From Gemmatimonadota bacterium (lineage in GTDB: Bacteria > Latescibacterota > UBA2968 > UBA8231): a stretch of 64,000 nucleotides of DNA. This document shows positions 34,321-43,898 of the stretch, in pieces; position 1 is the stretch's first letter, and each line of letters begins with the position of its first letter. The stretch is taken from positions 186,001-250,000 of the forward strand of contig JABJJN010000074.1 of assembly GCA_018660835.1 (NCBI GenBank). The letters run 5' to 3'. Made by a program: the position numbers and the translations under genes. A model generated the notes under the pieces. It saw only the letters and a program-made list of their open reading frames with translations. It ran no database searches and had not been told where the DNA came from.

Positions 34321-35295
34321 ATGATTGTCATCGCCAGTAGCGGTGGTGATGTCGGCATCCGGCAGGCCGTGCAGGTGATGCAGGATGGTGGTAACGCGAT
34401 CGATGCCGTGGAGGAAGGCATTCGACACGTGGAAAACAATCCGGATGACGTGGGTGTTGGTTTGGGCGGTACACCGAATCTGCTGGGTGAAGTCGAGTTG
34501 GATGCGACGATCATGGACGGCGCGACGCTGCAAGCTGGCGCAGTCGGGTCGGTAAAAGGCTACGCGCACCCGATCTCGATCGCTCGCAAAGTCATGGAAG
34601 AACTCTGGCATGTCTTTCTAGTCGGTGCGGGTGCCGAGCGCTTCGCCGCTGAAATGGGTTTCGAGAAGACCACCGTGATGTCTGATCGAGCCCGCGAACG
34701 CTGGCGAACCAGTCTCCAGGTTGATCTGGGGATCAGTGACCCCGCACAACTCCAACAGGCGCGTGAACTGCGCCACATTGGTCGGTTGGCCAGCTACACC
34801 ACGAAGGTCCTCGGTACGGTCAACTTCATTGCACGCGATGAAAAGGGCGATATCTGCACCGGTGTAAGTACCAGCGGCCTCGGCTTAAAGTATCCTGGTC
34901 GCATTAGTGATTCGTCTGTGATAGGCGCCGGCAATTACGCCGACAATCGATACGGCGCCGCTGCCTGCACCGGCATGGGAGAGATTTCGATACGCGCCAG
35001 TAGCGCCCGCAGTACCGTGCTCTATATGAAGATGGGCATGTCTGTTGAAGAAGCCTGCCTGGAGGCCATGCAGGATCTCGACGCGCTCGTCGGCGACCGC
35101 CACCGGGGCATTCACCTGATTGCGATGGATAAAGATGGCAACCACTACGGCGCTGCCAATGCGCTGGATCGTACCAAGCACATTTATTTGACGAGTGAAA
35201 TGAACAGCTTTGCCGAGTTCGAAGGCCATTACGCTCCCTTCAGAACCGATCCCAAGATGGAACCGCAGTCCGACACACGAGACGGTATGACCTAG
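34321..35295 (+). CDS. N-terminal-nucleophile asparaginase (glycosylasparaginase/isoaspartyl peptidase type)
   Basis: The 324-residue Ntn-hydrolase precursor shows GGNAIDAVEEGIRHVENNP and VGVGLGGTPN at the N-terminus. The autocleavage site is most likely LGTVNF, with T166 as the new N-terminal nucleophile, followed by GVSTSGLGLKYPGRISDS and GAGNYADNRYGAAACTG. AGGAG lies seven bases upstream of the ATG. Glycosylasparaginases free GlcNAc from asparagine, which would fit a glycan-uptake locus. The usual His/Asp before the Thr is Leu-Gly here, so substrate range could differ. Confidence 0.85.
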   Translation: MIVIASSGGDVGIRQAVQVMQDGGNAIDAVEEGIRHVENNPDDVGVGLGGTPNLLGEVELDATIMDGATLQAGAVGSVKGYAHPISIARKVMEELWHVFLVGAGAERFAAEMGFEKTTVMSDRARERWRTSLQVDLGISDPAQLQQARELRHIGRLASYTTKVLGTVNFIARDEKGDICTGVSTSGLGLKYPGRISDSSVIGAGNYADNRYGAAACTGMGEISIRASSARSTVLYMKMGMSVEEACLEAMQDLDALVGDRHRGIHLIAMDKDGNHYGAANALDRTKHIYLTSEMNSFAEFEGHYAPFRTDPKMEPQSDTRDGMT

Positions 35296-35317
35296 ATCGT
35301 GTTCGGCATCGGTCGAA

Positions 35318-36034
35318 CTAGACGTCCTGCAGGTAGGGTGCGAACAGCGTCTCCAACTCATCGAGATGATCGACGTCGAGTTCGAGGGTGATCGTGCTGG
35401 CAATCGAATCGAGATGCACCAGGGCATTCAGATTCGCGTCGGCGGCAACAGCCCCGCGCAATCGCTGGGTGAAGGAACGATTCACTTCGCCGACCTCGCG
35501 ATAGATTTCCGGCAGCATCTCCAGATCCCAGTCGGGCGTGCCGCCCCGGCGGTGGACGAAATACTGCGCCGTCAAATACATGGCGATCGTACGGAATCGC
35601 GTCTCTTCGAGGGTTCCTGCGGGGAGGTGGAAGCGGGTCAGGGGACGCAGTTTGTCCATCACCGGACAGCCGCTGGTGACCATGTAGATCCCCAGCAAAG
35701 AACTGAGCGCCACCGACGTGACCGTCGTCTTCGTGTAGCTCCGCTCTTGCGTCGTAATCTGCATCTCCACCTCGTCATGCGAGAGGATGTCGGAAAACTC
35801 ATCGACGAGATCAACGATATTCGCGGCGATCGGACACTGCGGATGTTCTTTCTCCTTCAGCGGACAGTTGGGACACTGATCGCACGAAAGGGCCGTCCAT
35901 TCGGGGTATGCCGCCCGGGGTTCTTGCCTGAGCGCCAAGGTTTCCCGATCGAGGTGCAACTCGAATTCTTTGCGGATGCCACGCATCCTGAACTCGTAGT
36001 GATAGCGAATCGTGTCAGGCTCGTTTTCGGTCAT
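35318..36034 (-). CDS. Conserved cysteine-motif protein (probably DUF6901-like)
   Basis: The ATG at 36034 (MTENEPDTIRYHYEF) gives 238 residues; the longer frame adds a leader without character. A beta-rich start is followed by a cysteine cluster CDQCPNCPLKEKEHPQCP, which looks like a metal-binding knuckle, then a long helical part with LLGIYMVTSGCPVMDKLRPL and AMYLTAQYFVHRR. I recall this arrangement from the uncharacterised DUF6901 family; the name needs checking. It converges on the asparaginase gene. Function unknown. Confidence 0.7.
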   Translation of the reverse strand: MTENEPDTIRYHYEFRMRGIRKEFELHLDRETLALRQEPRAAYPEWTALSCDQCPNCPLKEKEHPQCPIAANIVDLVDEFSDILSHDEVEMQITTQERSYTKTTVTSVALSSLLGIYMVTSGCPVMDKLRPLTRFHLPAGTLEETRFRTIAMYLTAQYFVHRRGGTPDWDLEMLPEIYREVGEVNRSFTQRLRGAVAADANLNALVHLDSIASTITLELDVDHLDELETLFAPYLQDV

Positions 36035-36176
36035 GGGAGAGACTCTCGCGAAAGGGATGTCCAACTGTCGTCTTCGCTGAAAGGTAAGACACGGACAGTG
36101 AAGATTTGCGATGTGCATCACAGAACGCTCTCGATCGACGGGCATCACTCACCCACTCTAGCTCACCTGCTCTGTC

Positions 36177-37154
36177 TCAGTTGTTGGCACCTCGCGTTTT
36201 GACCTGCCCCCAACTGGCAGGCACGGTGACCGTTGAAGGCGTCGACGCCCAGACACGTATGTCATCGATCCATATCGACTGCGGCTGCTCAACTCCCGGC
36301 CCATAGTACGGGCCGAGAAACAACTGATTGAACATCATAAACGAATGGCGAGCCGACCGCAGGACTGCATTCTGCACATCGATGATCAACTCCCCATCGA
36401 ACCACATCTGTAGGACACCGTCGCGATGGGTGACGCCATCTGCCACCGAGTTGAGTCGGAACCGTGCACGGATCTCATGCCAGGAGGTTGTCTCATCTGG
36501 CGCGACTGGCGATCCTAGCAGGACACGATCGGCCTGCCAGACTTTCGCATTGAGCCAGTTGTCGCCGGCACGGTAACAATCCCCGAGGCCATGTCCATCC
36601 GCATCGCCATTGCAACCGGCCACGGCGCCGTCCTCTGACCACAGCGCCTCGTCTGCGTCGATGTGGGTGGGATCCACATTCCGACCGTCTTGCAAAGCGA
36701 GTCTGGGCACACCGTCGACGACTTCCGCATAAGTCGTCAGATGTGTGTAACCGGGGCCTACGTATTCGGGATCGAGATTTGTAAGAAGACTGAACGTGTG
36801 TGGATGATACCCGCGCTGCGTCCATGTCCAATCACTGCTCAGTCGCAGACGGTAGCCGATCGTTACGTCTTCGAGAGGCGGCAGGCGCAGGCGCACACTA
36901 CCACCATCGGGCGAGATCGCACCGGTCTGAGACCAATGCCACAGGATCACATGTGACCCATCTGGTGCGGTGGGATCCTCGACGATCACAGGCGCACCAT
37001 CATACCAGCCACGGGACGCGAGGGAGGTGTCTTCGAAGGATTCGTGCACCAGCAGAGACCCCGGTGACGCCAAGGTCTGCTGAGCCTCGGGGGCACTCGC
37101 AATCGCCAGTACACAACTCAGTATGGTCATGCACAGTGTCGTTCGTCTGATCAT
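36177..37154 (-). CDS. Secreted jelly-roll protein ending in PASWGQVK
   Basis: The ATG at 37154, ten bases after GGAGAG, starts a clean signal peptide (TTLCMTILSCVLAIASAPEA); earlier in-frame starts only add a polar leader. The mature part (about 300 residues) has strand-rich segments of a concanavalin-like fold: VTIGYRLRLSSDW, WHEIRARFRLNS, LQMWFDGELIIDVQN and SIWIDDIRVWAS. The tail VPASWGQVK matches that of the protein at 26334-27287, although the bodies are only loosely similar. It may bind or cleave polysaccharide. Confidence 0.72.
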   Translation of the reverse strand: MIRRTTLCMTILSCVLAIASAPEAQQTLASPGSLLVHESFEDTSLASRGWYDGAPVIVEDPTAPDGSHVILWHWSQTGAISPDGGSVRLRLPPLEDVTIGYRLRLSSDWTWTQRGYHPHTFSLLTNLDPEYVGPGYTHLTTYAEVVDGVPRLALQDGRNVDPTHIDADEALWSEDGAVAGCNGDADGHGLGDCYRAGDNWLNAKVWQADRVLLGSPVAPDETTSWHEIRARFRLNSVADGVTHRDGVLQMWFDGELIIDVQNAVLRSARHSFMMFNQLFLGPYYGPGVEQPQSIWIDDIRVWASTPSTVTVPASWGQVKTRGANN

Positions 37155-37183
37155 GTAGATGTTTCTCTCCGCTGTCATGAACG

Positions 37184-38176
<993 letters not shown>

Positions 38177-38366
38177 GGTGCTGTCTCCAATGATCGTTGA
38201 TGGGTGTAGCTGATTGTGAGGTGTAAGATGTCCAGATGACCGCCGCGCCGCCATCGGGCCTTCTGCATCTACAGAGTGACAGCTGGTTTGCTTGCGGATC
38301 CTGTTGCTTGACAAGGGCCACCACACCGACTCCCCTTTGCCATTGCTCTCCACCCAAGGAGGAAAG

Positions 38367-40013
38367 ATGAGGCGATGTCCTAGGACAAGACTGGCCCTTG
38401 CCATCAGCCTGGAGCTTGTCCTCTGGACGGCTTGTCAGTCTGCTGCAGCGACACCGTCCTGGATCCAGAAGTCGATGGATGTGCCGACGACAAGAGGTGA
38501 TTCTACCCTCATCAACCAGCATGCCCCCATTTTCTTCTTCCACGACCAGGAACTGAACCTCCCTTCCCACGTGGAGCTGCTCGATGGACGCGCCAGTCTG
38601 ACCCACCGACACCGCCAGACCAAATTCCTGCGGTGGTCACTCCCTGTGGCCACTCGTTTTGCCCGCCGCACGGAGATGATCGATGAATCCCTGCGCAGCA
38701 TAGACTCCCTGGCAAGCGAGTCCTACTGGACCACCCTGCACAAGGAGCTCAATGACCGTCAGGACGATCTGAATGAAGTACCAACCTCCGGGCGAGCCGA
38801 GCAAAAGACCCACGCTGGACGGCGCAGAACCCTGGCGCGGGCCATTGTCCAGGTGGAGAGGCTATTGGCCTCTTTGAGGAACAACCGGGTACCCCATCCT
38901 TCAGAGATCTCTTTGGACCTTCGCGGCCTGCATCTCGAGGAATTCCAGGTCGACACGACCGAGACACTCAGCCGCCACACGCCCTCCGAGCTTGCTCTCG
39001 AACTCGAGGAGCAATTCAAGCGGGATCCGCCTGTCAACGACAACTGGCGCCATCCCATCGCTTACGTCCATCTCGAGAAGGGTGTGCGCTTGTCGTGGCC
39101 GCGCATTCTGAAGCACCGTCGATGGATTCCCGATCCCAACGGGCTTCGTGCGGAGAGAGCAGTCGGCAGACCCCTCAGCGGCGTATACGACGTCATCCAC
39201 TACATGCTCTACCACCCATTCAACGCCCATTCGAACAGTCACGAGAGCGACTGGGACTCGTCGATTGCCGTGGTCGTCCCGAGAGACCCTTCAGCCGAGT
39301 TCAAGTTCGTTGTCTATTTCGCCCACCACAGCGCACTACTCTATGAAGTGGTGAACCACGCAGTTGTTCCAGGGGCTTTCACCCAGTTCCTGGAAGACTA
39401 TCAGGCGTGGATGGACGAGCGCCGCGAGGCCGGAGACAATGATCAGAGCGTCGGGCCGTGTTTTGCGCTCGATGGACACCCGCTCGTGTTCGTCGCACAG
39501 GGGAGTCATGCGGCCTACCCTGTGCCCGGGATGACCGTCACCGGTCCCTCGATCGATGTCGACCTGCTCGGTCGTGGTATCGAGATCAAAGTGCCCTTCG
39601 GGATTGACGTTCACTCGGCTGGGCGCCGATTCTTTGCCGTGGGCGATTCGGTAGTGAGGGCTGATACCATCCTTACCGAAAGTCTCCAGCGCATTTTCAC
39701 CGATGGGGACGCCTCCATCCTGCCAGGCCCACTGATTCACCTCGCGTTACCTGGTCTGAGGACATATGAGGTGCTGCGCAACAACCCGTGGGCCTACTTT
39801 CCTGGCGCCTGGGGAGAACCAGTCGAGTACGTAGGCTGGTCCGGAGGCCACAACTTTCTGCTCTCCCACAAATACATCGCCCGCGACGACCCAACACGAA
39901 TGCGGTCCTGGCTCGAGAGGGCCGGGTCGCCAGAGCGAGACCGGGCGATCGTTACGCATCTACCGGCCCGACGCTCTATCCGTGCCTACCCTGACTCTAT
40001 CCCTGCGAGGTGA
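38367..40013 (+). CDS. Exported Vps62-like protein
   Basis: AAGGAGGA three bases before the ATG at 38367 fixes the start (548 residues). A hydrophobic leader (LALAISLELVLWTACQS) may be a signal peptide or a poor lipobox. Motifs resemble the Vps62/DUF946 family of eukaryotes and some bacteria: YHPFNAHSNSHESDWDS, KFVVYFAHHSALLYEV and HPLVFVAQGSHAAYPVPGM. The conserved His/Asp/Glu residues suggest a metal or hydrolase site. It is the first gene of a three-gene run with a small membrane protein and a transglutaminase-like protein. Biochemical role unknown. Confidence 0.7.
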   Translation: MRRCPRTRLALAISLELVLWTACQSAAATPSWIQKSMDVPTTRGDSTLINQHAPIFFFHDQELNLPSHVELLDGRASLTHRHRQTKFLRWSLPVATRFARRTEMIDESLRSIDSLASESYWTTLHKELNDRQDDLNEVPTSGRAEQKTHAGRRRTLARAIVQVERLLASLRNNRVPHPSEISLDLRGLHLEEFQVDTTETLSRHTPSELALELEEQFKRDPPVNDNWRHPIAYVHLEKGVRLSWPRILKHRRWIPDPNGLRAERAVGRPLSGVYDVIHYMLYHPFNAHSNSHESDWDSSIAVVVPRDPSAEFKFVVYFAHHSALLYEVVNHAVVPGAFTQFLEDYQAWMDERREAGDNDQSVGPCFALDGHPLVFVAQGSHAAYPVPGMTVTGPSIDVDLLGRGIEIKVPFGIDVHSAGRRFFAVGDSVVRADTILTESLQRIFTDGDASILPGPLIHLALPGLRTYEVLRNNPWAYFPGAWGEPVEYVGWSGGHNFLLSHKYIARDDPTRMRSWLERAGSPERDRAIVTHLPARRSIRAYPDSIPAR

Positions 40014-40015
40014 CC

Positions 40016-40432
40016 ATGACCGGCGCGTCCTACATACCGGTGATCTGGCTTCTGGCTGTCCTGAGCATCTTCGTGACAATCCTGCTGGACCTGTTCAAGA
40101 AGAGACAGGTTGAGAAAGATGATCTGATCCAGGCCACGATCGAGGACCGAACCCAAGCGTTCTCACAGAGGGCTGTCTTGATCGGTATCGTCCTGGCATT
40201 TCTCGTGAGAGCGAACATCTTCGAGATCCTCAAGAACCCGGAGACACCTGCCTTGTTCCTGGGTTGGCGGAATGCGGAGTTCTCATGGTGGGGACTCGAG
40301 CAGATCCTTGGCTGCGCGGTCACCGGTTGTCTGCTGGCATTCCTCTCCCGATTCTGGAACGAATTCTTCAAGATTCTGTCGGGTCTCAAGTATTTGATCC
40401 GGTCGAAGAGCGGTGTAGGATCACTTCGGTAA
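40016..40432 (+). CDS. Small three-helix membrane protein
   Basis: The 138-residue protein starts with an ATG five bases after GAGG; a GTG at 40010 overlapping the previous stop is an alternative. Three hydrophobic helices are visible: VIWLLAVLSIFVTILLDLF, AVLIGIVLAFLVRANIF and ILGCAVTGCLLAFLSRFW, the first two separated by a charged loop. The tail is basic. No family recognised. Position two bases behind the Vps62-like gene implies a shared transcript. Confidence 0.7.
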   Translation: MTGASYIPVIWLLAVLSIFVTILLDLFKKRQVEKDDLIQATIEDRTQAFSQRAVLIGIVLAFLVRANIFEILKNPETPALFLGWRNAEFSWWGLEQILGCAVTGCLLAFLSRFWNEFFKILSGLKYLIRSKSGVGSLR

Positions 40433-40470
40433 CTGAGTCGACTATCACACCATAGGGAGGCTCCAGGACC

Positions 40471-41574
40471 ATGGCTGCCAAGAAGGCGAAACCGCGTCGT
40501 ATCCAGATTCAGAACAAGCTTTCAAATATCCTGAAGGCCGAAGTCACAGGACCTCAGTTCCATGGCCCCGGTTGGTTCAGTGGATTTGAGGACTACCACA
40601 ACCCGCGTCTGCGAGAGATCCGGCAGAAGTATCGAATTGACAGCGCCGTGCAGGGCGAGACGAACGAGTGGCGCAAGATCCTGAAGCTTCGCAACTGGGT
40701 GAAGAGCCGATGGCACGTCGACAACAACCAGAACCGGGGTGGCGATGCCTTCGACATTCTTGAGCTGGCAAAGCAGGGCTACGGATTCTACTGCTCACAC
40801 TCTGCTACCGTCCAGAACGCGGTCTTTTCCGCTTACGGCATCGTCACGCGCAAGATTACCTCGGATCGCTCCTGGGACGACTACGGCCGCAGCATCCACC
40901 ATGGGATGAATGAAGTCTGGTCAAACGATTTCGCGAAGTGGATCCTCGTGGACGCGAAGTACAACAACCACTTCGAAAAAGCCGGGGTTCCACTCTCCGC
41001 CCTCGAAACCCACGAAGCGGTCCGCAAGAACGGCGGCCGGGGCGTCACGATGCACACCGGCGTACGTCGCCGCATCACCCGCCAGGACAACGACGATCGT
41101 CCGGAGGCATCTGCATTGAACTACTGGTGGGTCGCCTACCCGCTCTCATCTCAAACGCACACGCATCCGCACTACAGCGGCCCTGACCGACTGCTCATTC
41201 CGGACAACGAGTACTACCGAACCACCACCTGGTACAGGGGAACGCTCGAGAACGGAAAACCACGTAAGCACTGGGCCTATACGGCAAAGACATTTGTCCC
41301 CGTGAAGAATCGCTACGAGATCGACTGGACACCCAACGTAGCGGACCTCACTGTGTCCCAGCGGTCTGAAAAGGAACTCAGCGTCCGGATCCAGAGCGCC
41401 ACACCCAACTTCAAGGCTTACCGGATTCGGACAGGGGGCGGCGATTGGCGTTCGATCTCAAGGCCCGGATTGCGGTTGCAACTCAAGGGCAAGACGACAA
41501 CGCTGGAAGTTTGTGCGCGCAATCTGTTCAACGTCGATGGACCGATAGTGAAGCTTTCCCTGACCACCCGATAG
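40471..41574 (+). CDS. Transglutaminase-like cysteine protease/transferase
   Basis: The 367-residue protein shows a transglutaminase-core triad: C108 in GFYCSHSATVQN, H143/H144 in SIHHGMNEVW and D161 in WILVDAKYNN. These lie in the correct order and spacing. The N-terminus is basic (KKAKPRR) with no signal peptide. The C-terminal ~100 residues look like a beta-sandwich (VADLTVSQRSEKELSVRIQ and TTLEVCARNLFNVDGP). GGGAGG sits ten bases upstream. It closes the Vps62/membrane-protein run; whether it crosslinks or cleaves proteins is not clear. Confidence 0.78.
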   Translation: MAAKKAKPRRIQIQNKLSNILKAEVTGPQFHGPGWFSGFEDYHNPRLREIRQKYRIDSAVQGETNEWRKILKLRNWVKSRWHVDNNQNRGGDAFDILELAKQGYGFYCSHSATVQNAVFSAYGIVTRKITSDRSWDDYGRSIHHGMNEVWSNDFAKWILVDAKYNNHFEKAGVPLSALETHEAVRKNGGRGVTMHTGVRRRITRQDNDDRPEASALNYWWVAYPLSSQTHTHPHYSGPDRLLIPDNEYYRTTTWYRGTLENGKPRKHWAYTAKTFVPVKNRYEIDWTPNVADLTVSQRSEKELSVRIQSATPNFKAYRIRTGGGDWRSISRPGLRLQLKGKTTTLEVCARNLFNVDGPIVKLSLTTR

Positions 41575-41660
41575 ACATCGCCTCTGAATTACCTGGTCAG
41601 CATCATCTTGCGGGTCTCACGAAACCGGAGGTCTGTAAGAAACTGTCCGGCTAATGAACT

Positions 41661-42428
41661 TCAGGCCAAAGGCAGCACGCCATACTCGGCCAGCACACCC
41701 AGGCACGTGTCCAGATCATCCGTGAGGATGAAGTCGATACCCGCTTCAGCAAGCTTCCGCATCAATTCAGGATCCTCCGTGCCGAAGTAGTTGATCGTGA
41801 GACCGTGGGCATGAAGATGCTCGCAGACCTCAGGCAGGGACTCATCCCACCCCAGGATCTGTAGATACTCGGTGCCCATGCGAATCGAATCATCGGGATA
41901 ATCGCTCGCCGCCCGTCCCTGACGCTCCATGTTGCAGATCTTCAACTCGGGACACAGGCCACGACTGACCTTGGCCTGCGTTTCACCGACGGCCAGGTGG
42001 CACTGATCGACACGACCCATCTCCATGATCTGGGCCACAACCTGCTCGGCCAGGTCAGGCAGATTGCGCAGATGAACATTCAACTCAACCGGTGGGGGTG
42101 CGGCGGCAAGCATCTCTTTCAGCGTCGGAATCTGCACGCCCGCGTATTGTGAATCCTTCCAGCCTCCCGCGTCGAGACGACGCACCTCGGCAAAGGTGAG
42201 GTCAGCAACATCACCGCTGCCGTTGGTCGTACGATCGAGTGTGTGGTCGTGCAGACACACGAGATGGCCATCGACCGTCCGCTGTACGTCGAATTCGATC
42301 TGGTGCGCGCCTTTTTGCACGGCCAGCTGCAGGGCAGGAACCGTGTTCTCTGGCGCTGTCTTCTGGTCGCCCCGGTGCGCACTGGCTCGGGCGGTGACGG
42401 ACTTCGGTCCTGGTGACAAGCTGTTCAC
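41661..42428 (-). CDS. Glycerophosphodiester phosphodiesterase
   Basis: The 255-residue cytoplasmic-type GDPD has all catalytic residues: H18-R19 (AHRGD), E45 and D47 (IEFDVQ) and H60 (CLHDHTLDRTTNG). The barrel continues to DFILTDDLDTCLG. It hydrolyses glycerophosphodiesters to glycerol-3-phosphate and an alcohol. It is the last of five minus-strand genes; 15 bases separate it from the lipoprotein gene. Confidence 0.92.
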   Translation of the reverse strand: MNSLSPGPKSVTARASAHRGDQKTAPENTVPALQLAVQKGAHQIEFDVQRTVDGHLVCLHDHTLDRTTNGSGDVADLTFAEVRRLDAGGWKDSQYAGVQIPTLKEMLAAAPPPVELNVHLRNLPDLAEQVVAQIMEMGRVDQCHLAVGETQAKVSRGLCPELKICNMERQGRAASDYPDDSIRMGTEYLQILGWDESLPEVCEHLHAHGLTINYFGTEDPELMRKLAEAGIDFILTDDLDTCLGVLAEYGVLPLA

Positions 42429-42443
42429 TCCTGATATGCGGGG

Positions 42444-42872
42444 TCACGGCCAGATTGGTTTGCTCACGGGTCGCACGGGTAACTCGACACGGAACCGTGG
42501 CTGCCCTTTGCGATCCAGACGGAAGGTGCCTCCGAGACTCGGGCCCTCCGCTTGACCGCCGAAGAATCTCATCGACCTCTCAACGACGATGCCATCTAGA
42601 GAGGTGTCGGCTAAAGCATAGTTCCAGTGACCCGCACTGAGCACGGGCTGCGGATCATAACCCACCTCCAGCTCTACATGCAATACAGCTCCATCTTGCA
42701 GATGAAAGCTGGCGACTGCTTTCGTCTTCCCTCCGTCGCGCTGGCCATCGATCGAATAGGCCGACACAGCCACAGGTTGCCATGCCGAATCGAGCCATAC
42801 TTCAACAATCGGTTCCTCCGGACCGCCGCAGGCTGCGAGCAGCAACAGGACCCAAACCAGCTTCTTTCGCAT
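42444..42872 (-). CDS. Small lipoprotein of unknown function
   Basis: The 142-residue protein has a lipoprotein signal: basic MRKK, hydrophobic VWVLLLLAA and Cys15 in LLAAC. The mature part is beta-rich (VLHVELEVGYDPQPV, SLGGTFRLDRKGQPRFRVEL). It is probably membrane-anchored in the periplasm. It starts 9 bases after the sialidase stop and belongs to the PhyH, aminotransferase, sialidase run. No family recognised. Confidence 0.78.
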   Translation of the reverse strand: MRKKLVWVLLLLAACGGPEEPIVEVWLDSAWQPVAVSAYSIDGQRDGGKTKAVASFHLQDGAVLHVELEVGYDPQPVLSAGHWNYALADTSLDGIVVERSMRFFGGQAEGPSLGGTFRLDRKGQPRFRVELPVRPVSKPIWP

Positions 42873-42881
42873 CTTGCGACC

Positions 42882-43898
42882 TCAGGCCGCCCCCGTCGTG
42901 ATAGCCGTAAGCCACTCTATCGAAAACTGAGTACAAACCAATCGCTTGTATCCATCCGCCTCGAACAGGCAGACGATCTCCCCGGACGGCGTCATGGCGA
43001 GGTCGCTGTAGGCAGCGCCGCCTTCGTAAATCCGCTTGGAAGTGGGCCACGATTGCCCGCCATCTTCGCTCAGATACAGGGTCATCTGCGAGCGGTCTTC
43101 GGTGCTGGCAGGGTGAGCCAACAATACTCGTCGACCACCGAGACTCAAGACACTACCCTGACAGGAGTATTCCGGTAGGGATGGGATGAATTCAACAGGA
43201 GACCAGCTCTGGCCCCCATCTGAACTGAACGACCGCCCACGCTGCCGCCGCCCGCCCCTGCTGCGCGCCGTCATATACACGGTGCCGTTGATTTCGGCTG
43301 CCTCGCACTCGTCGGTAACATCGTGCGTCAACTTCTCCGATTGATGCCAGGTCTCGCCGCCATCGTCGCTGAGCAGGGCATAGGAACTCTGCACCTTTCC
43401 CCAGTTCGCCGGTCGCCATGTCGCAGGACCCGGACTCTCGTCGACCCAGCAGGGAATCAGTAGACGTCCGCTGGCCAACTGGATTCCGTGACCCGGTCCG
43501 GTGCCAACGAAGGACCCATCCGGGTGTCGCGCCTGTGCACTGATGTTGCGTGGAGGACCCCACGTGTGGCCATGATCACCACTGCGACTGAGGAAGATCT
43601 CCTGATTGTCCTTGCAGAAGAGAAGCAGCACGTCACCGGAGGTCCAATCCACGACGGGACAGGGATTCCCACACGTACGCTCACCATCGCTGATGATGGC
43701 AACAGGGGATGACCATTGCTGGCCGCCATCGTCGCTGCGGCGGACCAGGATGTCGATCGGAACGTCATCACTGGAACCCCCTCTGCGGCCCTCACAGAAG
43801 GCGAGGATGGTTCCCGAACCAGTGGTCACCAGGGCGGGAATCCGGCACGTGTGATACCCGAGTGTGCCGGACTCAAACAGACTCTGTATGTCTAGCAC
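42882..43898 (-). CDS. Exo-alpha-sialidase/BNR-repeat glycosidase
   Basis: The 338-residue six-bladed propeller begins with a sialidase RIP motif (CRIPALV). Five Asp boxes are visible (SDDGGQQW, SGDHGHTW, SDDGGETW, SSDGGQSW, SEDGGQSW). An EGRRGGSSDD stretch and later Arg residues could form the carboxylate-binding triad. No signal peptide is seen, so it would act on imported sialosides or export is cryptic. Its ATG abuts the aminotransferase stop exactly (43898/43899). Non-sialidase BNR enzymes share the fold. Confidence 0.82.
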   Translation of the reverse strand: MLDIQSLFESGTLGYHTCRIPALVTTGSGTILAFCEGRRGGSSDDVPIDILVRRSDDGGQQWSSPVAIISDGERTCGNPCPVVDWTSGDVLLLFCKDNQEIFLSRSGDHGHTWGPPRNISAQARHPDGSFVGTGPGHGIQLASGRLLIPCWVDESPGPATWRPANWGKVQSSYALLSDDGGETWHQSEKLTHDVTDECEAAEINGTVYMTARSRGGRRQRGRSFSSDGGQSWSPVEFIPSLPEYSCQGSVLSLGGRRVLLAHPASTEDRSQMTLYLSEDGGQSWPTSKRIYEGGAAYSDLAMTPSGEIVCLFEADGYKRLVCTQFSIEWLTAITTGAA

